Below the pieces are notes generated by a model that did no database searches, was not told the DNA's origin, and saw only the letters and a program-made list of their open reading frames with translations. Shown in pieces: positions 10,035-22,345 of a stretch of 64,000 nucleotides of DNA (within the stretch, counting starts at the first letter, position 1; each line of letters begins with the position of its first letter). The stretch lies in NCBI GenBank assembly GCA_933228675.1, contig OW121744.1, positions 22,854,036-22,918,035 on the forward strand, written 5' to 3'. Both the position numbers and the translations under genes were made by a program. Origin of the DNA: Stomorhina lunata (Eukaryota; Arthropoda; Insecta; Diptera; Rhiniidae).

Positions 10035-12010
10035 TTTATAGCAAAAACAAAGTGACAGGAAGGTTTTCTATAGAAAATAGCTATAGAAATAAGCTACAGA
10101 ATGGTTTTCTTTAGAAAAAATGAGCGAGAGGAAGGTTTTCTATAGAAAAAATAAGCGAAAGAAAGGTTATCTATAAAACAAGTGAGCGAAAGGAAGGTTT
10201 TCTATAGAAAAAATGAGCGAGAGAAAAGTTTTCTATTGAAAAAAAAAAAATAGAAAATTTTTTATTAGTTTAAGTATTTTCTATAGAAAAAATTTTTTAT
10301 CGAAAACTTTTCTATAGAAAAAGATTTACATCGAAAACCTTTCTATAGAGAAAGTTTTACATCAAAAACTTTTCTATAGAAAATGTTTTACATCGAAAAC
10401 TTTTCTATAGAAAAAATTTTATATCGAAAAATTGTCTATTGAAAAAATTTTATAATAAAAATTTGTGTATAGAAAAAATTTTATATCGAAAATTTTTCTA
10501 TAGAAAAAATTTTATATCGAAAATTTTTCTATAGAAAAAATTTTATATCAAAATGTTTTTTATCTAAAAAGTTTTATATCAAAATATTTTTTATCTAAAA
10601 AGTTTTATATCAAAAATTTGTCTATAAGAAACATTTTACAACGAATTTTTTTCTATAGAAAAAATTTTATAATAAAAATTTTTCTATACGAAAAATTTCA
10701 TAATAAAAATTTTTCTACAGAAAAAATTTTGTAATGAAAATATTTCTATAGAAAGAATTTTATAATAAAAATTTTTTTATGCAAAAATTTCTATAGAATT
10801 TTTTTTATATAGAAACATTTTATATCAAAAATTTTTCTGTAGAAAAATTTTATATCAAAAATTTTTTTATAGAAAAATTTTATATCAAAAATTTTTTTAT
10901 AGAAAAATTTTATATCAAAAATTTTATAATAAAAATGTTTCTAAAGAAAAAATTTTATAATTAAAATTTTTCTACAGAAAAAGTTTTATAATGAAAATTT
11001 TTCTATAGATAAAGTTTTATAATGAAAAGTTTTCTATAGAAAAAAAATTATAAAGAAAATTTTTCTTTAGAAAAATTGTGTATCGAAATTTTTTTTACAC
11101 AAAAAATTTTGTATCGAAAACTTTTATATCGAACAAGAATTTATATTGAATTTATTTATTAGGAAAATTTTTCTAACGAAAAAATTTTATAAATAAAATT
11201 ATTCTATAAATTTTTTTTTTAGAAAAAATTGTATATTGAAATTTCTTTTATACAAAAAAATTTTTTGGTGAAAAATTTTTGATAGAAAAATTTTATATTG
11301 AAAATTTTTCTATAGAAAAAATTTTAAATCGAAGTTTTTTCTGTAGAAAAAATTTTATATCAAAAATGTTGCTATAGAAAAAATTGTGTATCAAATATTT
11401 TTCTATAGAAAAAATTTTGTATTGAAAATTGTTCTATAGAAAAAAACTTGTATCGAAAATTTTTCTATAGAAAAAAATTTATAATACAAATTTTTTATAG
11501 CAAAATTTTATATTGAAAATTTTTCTATAGAAACAAATTCATATCGAAAATGTTTCTAAAGAAAAAATTTAATATCGAAAAGTTTTCTATAGAAAAAATT
11601 TTATACCGAAATTTTTTGTATAGAAAAAATTTTATATAGAAAATTTTTCTTTAAGAAAAATTTTATATCGAAAATTTTTCTATAGAAAAAAAATTTATAA
11701 TGAAAATATTTCTATAGGAAAAAATTTATAGTGAAATATTTCTGTAGAAAAAATTTTATATTGAAAAATTTTCTATAGAAAAAATGTTTTATACATATGA
11801 GACTTTTTCTATAGAAAATATTTTATAATACAAATTTTTCTTTAGAAAAAATTTTATATCGAAAATTTTTCTAAGGAAAAAATTTTATTCAAAAATATTT
11901 TTAAGGAAAAATGTTTATTATTAAAATTTTTCTATAGAAAAAATTTTAAAAAGAAAATTTTTCTATAGAAAAAGATTTAAAATGAAAATTTTTCTATAGA
12001 AAAATTTTTA
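10035..12010. repeat. 31-bp satellite, TTTTATATCGAAAA variant, with a GAGCGAGAGGAAGG leader
   Basis: The first 200 bases are units in which CTATAGAAAA alternates with AATGAGCGAGAGGAAGG. This resembles a diverged form of the GTGCGTCAG minisatellite at 6958. From about 10,230 the block becomes TTTTTCTATAGAAAAA alternating with ATTTTATATCGAAAA, with frequent TATAATAAAAA substitutions. CTATAG recurs every 31 bases (for example 10,499 to 10,530). Divergence between units is high, so this block is older than the 44.6-kb block. Confidence 0.9.
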
Positions 12011-13504
12011 AACATTAAAGTTAAAAATTTTTCGAATTTAATTCTGTCATTTCTAAAATTTTATTTCCACAAAATTTATTCCCTGTATTTTTTTTGTTAA
12101 TATTTTACTGCCATTTATGTTTCCGTGGTAGTTCTTTATTTAGTTTTTGTTATTTCTGTTTAAATGCAATTTGTGGTCGTTAGAACTTAAAATAATTTGT
12201 GGTTTATTTTTTCAGTCAAAAACGTTTAATAAAATGTAAATTGATATTAACTCTGGCAGGTGGTTAACAAAAAACTAGATAAAGAAAATTGTATAAAGTA
12301 ATATTTATTAAACCAAGAAAAAAATAAAAGATGAAGCGAATTATTAACCCTTTTAGGACCTTTGTTGTAACTTCAACATTATAAAATGTGTTTGTCATTT
12401 CGAATTTTTCCGTTGCAAATAAATTTATTAAATTTATAAATTTATTTTTCTAAAAATATTTATACAATTTTGTTAAATGGTTTTTATTTGAAAGTTATTC
12501 AAAGTTGGGACTCCAGAGATTTTTTAACTTAGACACAAACCATCTGAAATAGTGAAAGAGTATTTTTTGGATAAATCATGCGGTCTTAATATTTTGAAAT
12601 TTGGTTATATTTGCAAAGTATACAACATTTTTAAATCTTTTTGTCTTAAACCCCTAAAAATACACTATGATAAAATCTATGTATGAGCTTTCTAGCAATG
12701 ATATTAACTAATTTTTATTATTTATTATTCTTTCATGGCAATCAAGATTCTGTTTCAAGAAACTTTCAACTGTCATATATCAAATTCAAAACAAAAGTTA
12801 AATTGCTTATTTTTGCGTTTCGTTGTTCCATTTTTTTTGCATTAAAACTTCAATGTTATTTAAACATTGAGATTTTTTCATGTTATAAAACAAAATCGAA
12901 ATAAATCATACAAAACATACAAACATAACAAAATATATTCTTGTTTAAACTTAATTTTATATATATATAAAAAAAAATACAAAAAAGTTTCGTTAGCAGA
13001 TTTTTATTATTAACAAACATAAAAATATCTGATTCAAAAATAATCTAGTTGTGTATTTATTTATCTACTTGCAAAATTTTTACCGCTATTGAATGCCCTA
13101 GAGTATGCTATGAAAATATAAAAACAAAATGGATCAACAGGAACCTAGAAACCATGATAGAACAAATGAACAAATATTTATTTACATAAATAGATTTATA
13201 AATTTGCATACACACATTCAAATTATTTATACATACGGTTCATATACATATATTAAGTAAATTTGTTCAGTGGTATTGTTTGTAAGTGGTTGCATACTTT
13301 TGGGATTAGTAATATTAGAAAAAAATTGATTTAAATTGTATATATAACTATTTTTTGTTTTAATTGTTAAAACACTACCTTCGATTTAAATTAAAACTTA
13401 AGATATTAAAAAAAAACACAAATTGAAAGTTGAAACCGACTGACAGTTAATTAAATTTATTAGCCAAGAAGTATGCAATATAAAATTCACACAAATCGAT
13501 ACAA
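12011..13504. other. Non-coding AT-rich spacer
   Basis: A 73-codon ATG frame at 12,683-12,904 exists but is Phe/Lys/Ile-rich with no recognisable feature and is expected by chance, so it is not called. Otherwise plain AT-rich sequence. Confidence 0.4.
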
Positions 13505-15152
13505 ATATTTTACTATAGAAAAATATTTTTAAAGAAAAATTTTTCTATGGAAAAATATTCCAAAGAAATATTTTTCTATAGAAAAAATTTCAAAAGAAAT
13601 ATTTTTGCATAGAAAATTTTTCAAAAAAAATATTTTTCTAAAGAAAATTTTTCAAAAAAAATATTTTTCTAAAGAAAAATTTTCCAAAGAAATATTTTTC
13701 TATAGAAAAATTTTCCAAAGAAATATTTTTCTATCGAAAAATTTTCCAAGGAAATATTTTTCTATAGAAAAATTTTCCAAAGAAATATTTTTCTAAAGAA
13801 AAATTTTCCAAAGAAATATTTTTCTAAAGAAAAATTTTCTAAAGAAATATTTTTCTATAGAAAAATTTTCATAAGAAATATTTTTCTATAGAAAAATTTA
13901 AAAGAAATACTCTTCTATGGAAAGATCTTCAAAAGAAATATTTTTCTATAGAAAAATTTTCCAAAGAAATATTTTTCTATAGAAAAATTTTCCAAAGAAA
14001 TATTTTTCTATAGAAAAAATTTCCAAAGAAATATTTTTCTGTAGAAAAATTTTCCAAAGAAATATTTTTCTATAGAAAAATTTTCCAAAGAAATATTTTT
14101 CTATAGAAAAATTTTCCAAAGAAATATTTTTTCTATAGAAAAATTTTCAAAAGAAATATTTTGCCATAGAAAAATTTTCCAAAGAAATATTTTTCTATAG
14201 AAAAATTTTCCAAAGAAGTATTTTTTCTATAGAAAAATTTTCAAACGAAATATTTTGCCATAGAAAAATTTTCAAGAGAAATATTTTTCTATAGAAAAAT
14301 TTTCCAAAGAAATATTTTTCTATAGAAAAATTTTCCAAAGAAATATTTTTCTATAGAAAAATTTTCCAAAGAAATATTTTTCTATAGAAAAATTTTCCAA
14401 AGAAATATTTTTTCTATAGAAAAATTTTCAAAAGAAATATTTTGCCATAGAAAAATTTTCAAGAGAAATATTTTTCTATAGAAAAATTTTCCAAAGAAAT
14501 ATTTTTCTATAGAAAAATTTTCCAAAGAAATATTTTTCTATAGAAAAATTTTCCAAAGAAATATTTTTCTAGAGAAAAATTTTCCAAAGAAATATTTTTT
14601 CTATAGAAAAATTTTCAAAAGAAATATTTTTCTATAGAAAAATTTTCAAAAGAAGTATTTTTCTATAGAAAAATTTTCCAAAGAAATATTTTTCTATAGA
14701 AAAATTTTCCAAAGAAATATTTTTTCTATGGAAAAATTTTCAAAAGAAATATTTTTCTTTCCAAAAATTTTCAAAAGAAATATTTTACTGTCGAAAAATC
14801 TTAAAAAAAAATATTTTTCTTTATGAAAAATTTCCAAAAGAAATATTTTCCTATAGACAATTTTTCGTTAGAAATATTTTTCAATAGAAAAATTTTCTTT
14901 AGAATTATTTTTCTATAGAAAGATTTTCGTTAGAACTATTTTTCTATAGAAAAATATTCTTTAGAATTTTTTTTTTGGAATTATTTTTCTGGAGAAAAAT
15001 TCTCGTTAGAATTATTTTTCTATAGAAAAATTTTCTTTAGAATTATGTTTCTATAGAAAAATTTTCTTTAGAATTAATTTTCTATAGAAAAGTTTTCGTT
15101 AGAATTATTTTTGTATAGAAAAACTTTCATTAGAAAAATATATTTTTAAATC
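13505..15152. repeat. 31-bp satellite, CCAAAGAAATA variant, with hexameric higher-order units
   Basis: About 53 units of TTTTTCTATAGAAAAA alternating with TTTTCCAAAGAAATA. Rare variants are regularly spaced: TTTGCCATAG occurs near 14,161, 14,255 and 14,443 and TTCAAGAG near 14,271 and 14,458. This gives a higher-order period of about 187 bases, six 31-mers plus one base. The right end drifts to CGTTAGAATTA/CTTTAGAATTA forms. The frame 13,605-13,796 is a repeat translation. Confidence 0.93.
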
Positions 15153-15854
15153 TAGAGATGTTTTAGCTTTAGGTTGTTTTAAATAACTAACCATTTGTTA
15201 TCATTTTGCATAAAAAAAATCCCAAAACTTTTCAAAAAATATGTTTTCTTTGTCAGAAGAAAAGAAATCCCATAAATATTTCTTATTTCATTTGTTTAGT
15301 TTTTCTTATGGAAGACATTCCTCCCTCCCATTATTATTCATCATCAACAAGAAAAAGTTTATCTTTAGGCATTTCCAAATGCGAAGAAAACATTTTTAGT
15401 TATTTACGTATTTTTTCCACTTTTACCCAAAAGAATATCCGCACTAAAAAACAAATTACCATCATCAGGAAAACTTATGGAAAAAAATCAAGAAGATTGA
15501 AGAAAAATATTTTCGTTAGTTTTATAAAAAAATATGGGTCATAAAAATCGTTAGTTTAAGTGATGTTCTTTCTGATCGGGTTCATTCTGTTATAGGTTTA
15601 ATTTTATGAAAATTTGTAGTTCAGTTGTTGTCTATTGGTGTAAATGAAGTTTTTTTTATTAGATAATAAGTAAGTACATTTTATTGAAAAAGTTTGTCTG
15701 CGGCTAATGGACTTAAGTATAAATAGCGGAAATATTATTGAATTTAAGAGGAAGGATTGGATACTAAGATAGAGGAAGGGCAGCGTATTAAAGAGCAATT
15801 ATAGAAGTAGTTACGGTAAACTATTGATGATATGAAAAGAAAAAGATAAACATA
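15153..15854. other. Non-coding spacer
   Basis: A 112-codon frame at 15,206-15,544 starts at TTG and has no domain or homologous copy; the frame at 15,604-15,798 (-) is also low-complexity. Neither is supported as a gene. Confidence 0.4.
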
Positions 15855-16594
15855 ACAAGTAAGAAAGTGCTATAGTCGGTCAAGACCGACCATACGATAC
15901 CCTTCACCACTTAGGTCAAAGATGTTATTTTTCCTGTATAAAGACAAATATTTGCTAAAAACTTATATATTTAAGCTGTCTTATATGAGAGCTAGGGTCA
16001 AATGTGGACCGATTATGTCGAAATTTGGCAAATTGATTACAGTTTTCGTAAATAAATAAACTTAAAATTCTCATTATCTTCGGATTTATGAGCGTTTTGG
16101 AGATATTTGTCTCATTTAGTGCGTTTTTACAGAAGACTTTGTATGGTAGCTATGGTCAAATGTAGACCGATTTCAACGAAATTTGGTGCAGTAATTTTGG
16201 TCTATATAAGCAGTATTTGTTTAAATTTCATAAAAAAGTATTGATATTTGTGGACAAAATATCAACTTCATTAATAAGACCTGGGGGGGGGGGTATCATA
16301 AATAATGGACCGTTTTTGACGAATTTCAATAACCATAGTCCCAATATCAAAAAAATGATCTGTGCCAAATTTCATTAAATTATCTTAAGAATTGCGACCT
16401 GTACTTTGATTATATTGTTTACATGGGGGTCCAGCCAGACGGACGGACGGACTGACATCGCTTAATCGACTCAGAAAGTGATTACAAGCCTATTGGTATA
16501 CTAAAAGATGGCCTAAGACAAATATTTCTATCCGTTATATATATCAGCACAAACTTATAATACCCTTTCCACCTATGGTGGTGAATTGCATAAA
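15855..16594. mobile_element. Full-length DINE-like element, about 740 bp
   Basis: The left end ACAAGTAAGAAAGTGCTATA is followed by a perfect hairpin GTCGGTC-AA-GACCGAC (15,875-15,890) and by the subterminal repeat ATACCCTTCACCAC. The right end is the stem-loop TACCCTTTCCACC.ATG.GGTGGTGAA, whose second arm is the inverse of the left subterminal repeat. This architecture (terminal hairpin plus subterminal inverted repeats, no transposase) is that of Helentron-associated DINE elements. The last bases are degraded (GAATTGCATAAA). A run of about ten G occurs near 16,284. Confidence 0.8.
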
Positions 16595-16910
16595 TATTTG
16601 TGTATATTATAAGAAATTTTTCAAAAAATATATTTATTATAGTAAATAGATTTTCTAATATATTGGTCTATACTGTGTCCAAAACTGATCACTAAGACCT
16701 TGTTAGTTTTAGAAATTTTTGCTAAAAATTACAAAGAAATTTTAAAAAATTATGTAAATTTATTGTTGTTGCACTTTTTTGACAAAAAACTTAAATCAAT
16801 TTCTTAATTGGGAAAAATTTTTAACTTGGCCTAAAAGTATATAAAATTCCCTTTCCATTGATGTATAACATGTCAACCTTATCTTATTTTAGTAGAATAA
16901 TATTTAATAA
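16595..16910. other. Non-coding spacer
   Basis: AT-rich sequence between the DINE-like element and the satellite-flanking module. No feature seen. Confidence 0.35.
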
Positions 16911-16914
16911 TATA

Positions 16915-17050
16915 AGCACGAGTGGCAGCCCCTACCACCAGTAGCCGATGAATTTTATGTAATTTTCGTAAATACCACGATCATTAATAAAACTCGTGAA
17001 ATTGAGTATTAAAATCATTCAGTTGGAATTTGGATGTTAACAGAGTTGAT
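16915..17050 (-). repeat. Copy 1 of the satellite-flanking '3' module' (inverted)
   Basis: Read on the minus strand this holds TTTAATACTCAATTTCACGAG, ATGATCGTGGTATTTACGA and TCATCGGCTACTGGTGGTAG. The same ordered motifs occur at 27,515-27,650 and 60,035-60,150 on the plus strand. In all three copies the satellite lies on the same side of the module in its own orientation. No coding potential. Confidence 0.7.
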
Positions 17051-17299
17051 TGGTGCCGCTTCGTTAAAGAAAAGACAAAAACCAAATAGACAAGAAACAA
17101 ATCAAAATCCAATTAATAGCAACAAAATACATGGTTCGAGAGAACAATGAATTATAATCTCGAACATTGTTGCCACAACACTATTATTTTTGTAAACATT
17201 GGGAATATTTTTGTAAATTTTGGGAATATTTTTTAAAACAGAAATAAATTCTAATATTAAACAATTTTAGATTTTTATATTTTTTTTACATATTTGCGA
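17051..17299. other. Spacer between 3' module and satellite
   Basis: AT-rich sequence without features. The satellite texture starts gradually near 17,300. Confidence 0.35.
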
Positions 17300-18810
17300 T
17301 CCAAACATTTTTCTATAGAAAAATTTTTAATAAAAATATTTTTCTTAGGAAAATTTTCAGATAAAAATATTTTTCTGTAATAATTTTCGATAAAAATATT
17401 TTTATATTCAAAAATTATCAATTTGGACAAAAATAGACAAATTTTTGATAAAAAAATTTTCTTTAGAAAAATATTTGGTGAAAAAATTTTCTACAGAAAA
17501 ATTATTGATGAAAAAATTTTCTCTAGAAAAAGTTTTGGTAAAAAAATTTTCTATTTTTGATAAAAGAATATTATATAGAAAAATTTTGATAAAAAATTTT
17601 CTACAGAAAAAGTTTTGTAAAAGTAATGTAAAAAGTAATATAAATGTAGAAAAATTTTTGATGAAAAAAATTTTCTATAAAAAATTTTTTCATAAAAAAA
17701 TTTTCTGCAGAAAAATTTTTGTTGAATAAGTTTTAATAAAAGAATTTTCTGTAGAAAAATTTTGGATAAAAAAATTTTTCTATAGAAAAATTTTTCAACA
17801 AAAATTTTTCTGTAGAAAAATTTTTGATAAAAAAATTTTTCTATAGAAAACTTTTTCAACAAAAATTTTTTTTTGTTGAAAAAGTTTTCTATAGAAAAAT
17901 TTTTGATAGTAAAATTTTTTATAGAAAAATTTTTGATAAAATATTTTCTATAGAAAAATTTTTGATAAGAAAATTTTCTATAAAAAAATTTTCCAGAAAA
18001 AATTTTTCTATAGAAAAATTTTCTATAGAAAAATTTTTGATAAAAAAATATTCTATAGAAAAATTTTAGATAAAAAAATTTTCTATAGAAAAATTTTTGA
18101 TAAAAAAATTTTCTATAGAAAAATTTTCTATAAAAAATTTTTTATAGAAAAATTTTTGATAAAAAAATTTTCTATAGAAAAATTTTTGATAAAAACATTT
18201 TCTATAGAAAAATTTTTGTTGAAAAAGTTCTCTATAGAAAAACTTTTGATAAAAAAATTTTAATAGAAAAATTTTTGATAAAAAAATTTTCTATAAAAAA
18301 AATTGTTCATAAAAAAATTTTTTATAGAAAAATTTTTGATACAAACAAATTTTCTATAGAAAAAGTTTTGATGAAAAATTTTCTGTAGAAAAAGTTTTGA
18401 TAAAAAATTTGCTATAGAAAAATTTTTGATAAAAAATTTGCTATAGAAAAATTGTTGATAAAAAAATTTTCTATAAAAAAATTTTCTATAAAAAAATTTT
18501 TGATAAAAAAAAATTTCTATAGAAAACTTTTTCAACAAAAATTTTTGATACAGAAAAATTTTTATTCTTGAAGTTTTCTACTAAAAATTTTTGATAAAAA
18601 AATTTTCTATAGAAAAATTTTTGACAAAAAAATTTTCTATAGAAAAATTTTTGATAAAAAAAATTTACCATAGATAAATTTTTGTAAAAATTTTCTATAA
18701 AAAAATTTTTGATAAAAAATTTTCTATAGAAAAATTTTTGATAAAAAAATTTTTCATAAAAAAAATTTCCAAAAATAAAATTTTTTGAGAAAAAAATTTT
18801 GTATAGAAAA
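17300..18810. repeat. CTATAG satellite, TTTTTGATAAAAAAA variant
   Basis: Units of TTTTCTATAGAAAAA alternating with TTTTTGATAAAAAAA, mostly 30-31 bp. This is the reverse complement of the ATCAAAAA form seen at 2.2, 47.2 and 57-60 kb. Five overlapping open frames here (17,445-18,821 on both strands) encode only KKFSIEKF/KNFFYRKF repeats and are by-products of the satellite. Confidence 0.92.
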
Positions 18811-21132
18811 AGTTTTATCAAAAAATAACAAAATAGTCGGGATGTAAATATTATTCAAAAAGAAGTGTATTTGCATTTGATCCCAAACCTGTTACATTTA
18901 TTTATTAATGTAACAGATCAATTTATTGATAAAAAGCCAAAAAATGTTTGCGGAGAAACCAAATTCCTCGACGCGTTTCGATGGTTGGTTAAGCCATCTC
19001 TTCAGGAGGATTATCCCCAATTTAGACAGATCGAAAACCTCGCATTATTACTAAATTTACAAACATAACTATTAAGAATTATGTTTATAAACCAAAAGTA
19101 AAAGCGTAGATTATCGCCTGAACAAAAACAAACATTTTTCAGTTTTCATCTACCTTCACTTCCCACATTCTTGCTGTAGCCGTCGGCTACTATGTGCAGA
19201 ATGCTGTGAAGAAGGGGGGGGGTAAGATGTTTTAAAATAAACAAGTTTATTTTAAAAAATAAGCTGAATGCATGCAGTTTTATCAAAAAATAACAAAATA
19301 GTCGGGATGTAAATATTATTCAAAAAGAAGTGTATTTGCATTTGATCCCAAACCTGTTACATTTATTTATTAATGTAACAGATCAATTTATTGATAAAAA
19401 GCCAAAAAATGTTTGCGGAGAAACCAAATTCCTCGACGCGTTTCGATGGTTGGTTAAGCCATCTCTTCAGGAGGATTATCCCCAATTTAGACAGATCGAA
19501 AACCTCGCATTATTACTAAATTTACAAACATAACTATTAAGAATTATGTTTATAAACCAAAAGTAAAAGCGTAGATTATCGCCTGAACAAAAACAAACAT
19601 TTTTCAGTTTTCATCTACCTTCACTTCCCACATTCTTGCTGTAGCCGTCGGCTACTATGTGCAGAATGCTGTGAAGAAGGGGGGGGTAAGATGTTTTAAA
19701 ATAAACAAGTTTATTTTAAAAAATAAGCTGAATGCATGCAGTTTTATCAAAAAATAACAAAATAGTCGGGATGTAAATATTATTCAAAAAGAAGTGTATT
19801 TGCATTTGATCCCAAACCTGTTACATTTATTTATTAATGTAACAGATCAATTTATTGATAAAAAGCCAAAAAATGTTTGCGGAGAAACCAAATTCCTCGA
19901 CGCGTTTCGATGGTTGGTTAAGCCATCTCTTCAGGAGGATTATCCCCAATTTAGACAGATCGAAAACCTCGCATTATTACTAAATTTACAAACATAACTA
20001 TTAAGAATTATGTTTATAAACCAAAAGTAAAAGCGTAGATTATCGCCTGAACAAAAACAAACATTTTTCAGTTTTCATCTACCTTCACTTCCCACATTCT
20101 TGCTGTAGCCGTCGGCTACTATGTGCAGAATGCTGTGAAGAAGGGGGGGGGTAAGATGTTTTAAAATAAACAAGTTTATTTTAAAAAATAAGCTGAATGC
20201 ATGCAGTTTTATCAAAAAATAACAAAATAGTCGGGATGTAAATATTATTCAAAAAGAAGTGTATTTGCATTTGATCCCAAACCTGTTACATTTATTTATT
20301 AATGTAACAGATCAATTTATTGATAAAAAGCCAAAAAATGTTTGCGGAGAAACCAAATTCCTCGACGCGTTTCGATGGTTGGTTAAGCCATCTCTTCAGG
20401 AGGATTATCCCCAATTTAGACAGATCGAAAACCTCGCATTATTACTAAATTTACAAACATAACTATTAAGAATTATGTTTATAAACCAAAAGTAAAAGCG
20501 TAGATTATCGCCTGAACAAAAACAAACATTTTTCAGTTTTCATCTACCTTCACTTCCCACATTCTTGCTGTAGCCGTCGGCTACTATGTGCAGAATGCTG
20601 TGAAGAAGGGGGGGGTAAGATGTTTTAAAATAAACAAGTTTATTTTAAAAAATAAGCTGAATGCATGCAGTTTTATCAAAAAATAACAAAATAGTCGGGA
20701 TGTAAATATTATTCAAAAAGAAGTGTATTTGCATTTGATCCCAAACCTGTTACATTTATTTATTAATGTAACAGATCAATTTATTGATAAAAAGCCAAAA
20801 AATGTTTGCGGAGAAACCAAATTCCTCGACGCGTTTCGATGGTTGGTTAAGCCATCTCTTCAGGAGGATTATCCCCAATTTAGACAGATCGAAAACCTCG
20901 CATTATTACTAAATTTACAAACATAACTATTAAGAATTATGTTTATAAACCAAAAGTAAAAGCGTAGATTATCGCCTGAACAAAAACAAACATTTTTCAG
21001 TTTTCATCTACCTTCACTTCCCACATTCTTGCTGTAGCCGTCGGCTACTATGTGCAGAATGCTGTGAAGAAGGGGGGGGTAAGATGTTTTAAAATAAACA
21101 AGTTTATTTTAAAAAATAAGCTGAATGCATGC
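18811..21132 (+). repeat. Five direct tandem copies of a 464/465-bp unit
   Basis: Unit starts are at 18,811, 19,276, 19,740, 20,205 and 20,669. The copies look identical by eye except for the length of one G-run (eight or nine), which accounts for the 464/465 alternation. The unit is much more complex than the satellite around it. It contains three strong hairpins: CTGTTACATT...AATGTAACAG (18,889-18,916), GTAGCCG-T-CGGCTAC, and TTTTAAAATAAAC-AA-GTTTATTTTAAAA. A 67-codon frame in each unit starts at GTG and shows no protein family, so it is not called. Diverged relatives occur at about 35,752 and 46,863. Confidence 0.95.
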
Positions 21133-22077
21133 AAATACACTTCTTTTTGAATAATATTTACATCCCGACTATTTTGTTATTTTTTGATAAAACTGCATGC
21201 ATTCAGCTTATTTTTTAAAATAAACTTGTTTATTTTAAAACATCTTACCCCCCCCTTCTTCACAGCATTCTGCACATAGTAGCCGACGGCTACAGCAAGA
21301 ATGTGGGAAGTGAAGGTAGATGAAAACTGAAAAATGTTTGTTTTTGTTCAGGCGATAATCTACGCTTTTACTTTTGGTTTATAAACATAATTCTTAATAG
21401 TTATGTTTGTAAATTTAGTAATAATGCGAGGTTTTCGATCTGTCTAAATTGGGGATAATCCTCCTGAAGAGATGGCTTAACCAACCATCGAAACGCGTCG
21501 AGGAATTTGGTTTCTCCGCAAACATTTTTTGGCTTTTTATCAATAAATTGATCTGTTACATTAATAAATAAATGTAACAGGTTTGGGATCAAATGCAAAT
21601 ACACTTCTTTTTGAATAATATTTACATCCCGACTATTTTGTTATTTTTTGATAAAACTGCATGCATTCAGCTTATTTTTTAAAATAAACTTGTTTATTTT
21701 AAAACATCTTACCCCCCCCTTCTTCACAGCATTCTGCACATAGTAGCCGACGGCTACAGCAAGAATGTGGGAAGTGAAGGTAGATGAAAACTGAAAAATG
21801 TTTGTTTTTGTTCAGGCGATAATCTACGCTTTTACTTTTGGTTTATAAACATAATTCTTAATAGTTATGTTTGTAAATTTAGTAATAATGCGAGGTTTTC
21901 GATCTGTCTAAATTGGGGATAATCCTCCTGAAGAGATGGCTTAACCAACCATCGAAACGCGTCGAGGAATTTGGTTTCTCCGCAAACATTTTTTGGCTTT
22001 TTATCAATAAATTGATCTGTTACATTAATAAATAAATGTAACAGGTTTGGGATCAAATGCAAATACACTTCTTTTTG
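21133..22077 (-). repeat. Inverted portion of the 464-bp array (62 bp + one full unit + 419 bp)
   Basis: After ATGCATGC at 21,125-21,132 the array flips. Bases 21,133-21,194 are the reverse complement of the first 62 bases of a unit, 21,195-21,658 is a full inverted unit, and 21,659-22,077 is a truncated one that returns directly into CTATAG satellite. The switch point shows TGCAT microhomology, since the unit itself contains TATTTGCATTTG. The arms would form a very long snapback structure. The inverted copies look as identical as the direct ones. Confidence 0.95.
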
Positions 22078-22345
22078 TAGAAAAAGTTTTGATAAAAAAA
22101 AAATTTCTATAGAAAAATTTTTGATAAAAAAAATTTTCTATAGAAAACTTTTTCAACAAAATTTTTTCTATAGAAAAGTTTTTGATAAAGAAATTTTCTA
22201 TAGAAAAAAATTTTTTGAAAAAGTTTTCTATAGAAAAATTTTTGATAAAAAAATGTTTGATTAAAAAAATTTTTTATCAAAAAAATTTTCTATTGAAAAA
22301 TTTTTGATAAAAAAATTTTCAATAAAAAATTTTTGATTAAAATAT
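22078..22345. repeat. CTATAG satellite continuing after the 464-bp array
   Basis: Same TTTTTGATAAAAAAA / CTATAGAAAAA units as 17,300-18,810, so the 464-bp array is an insertion or expansion within one satellite block. Confidence 0.88.

Noticed and set aside
15206..15544. 112-codon frame
   Set aside because: TTG start, no polyadenylation signal tied to it, no domain, low-complexity composition.
17445..18821. Several open frames rich in Phe, Tyr, Lys, Arg, Ile (KKFSIEKF / KNFFYRKF), also at 13,605, 30,220, 31,091, 47,163, 57,566-58,718 and 59,360-59,705
   Set aside because: They exist on both strands and follow the 30-31-bp satellite unit; the peptide period is the repeat period. No independent start, UTR or domain.
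18865..21604. A 67-codon frame repeated seven times in the 464-bp array
   Set aside because: The identical copies come from the DNA repeat. The frame starts at GTG, has no recognisable domain, and is broken in the diverged relatives at 35.8 and 46.9 kb. Kept only as part of the repeat.
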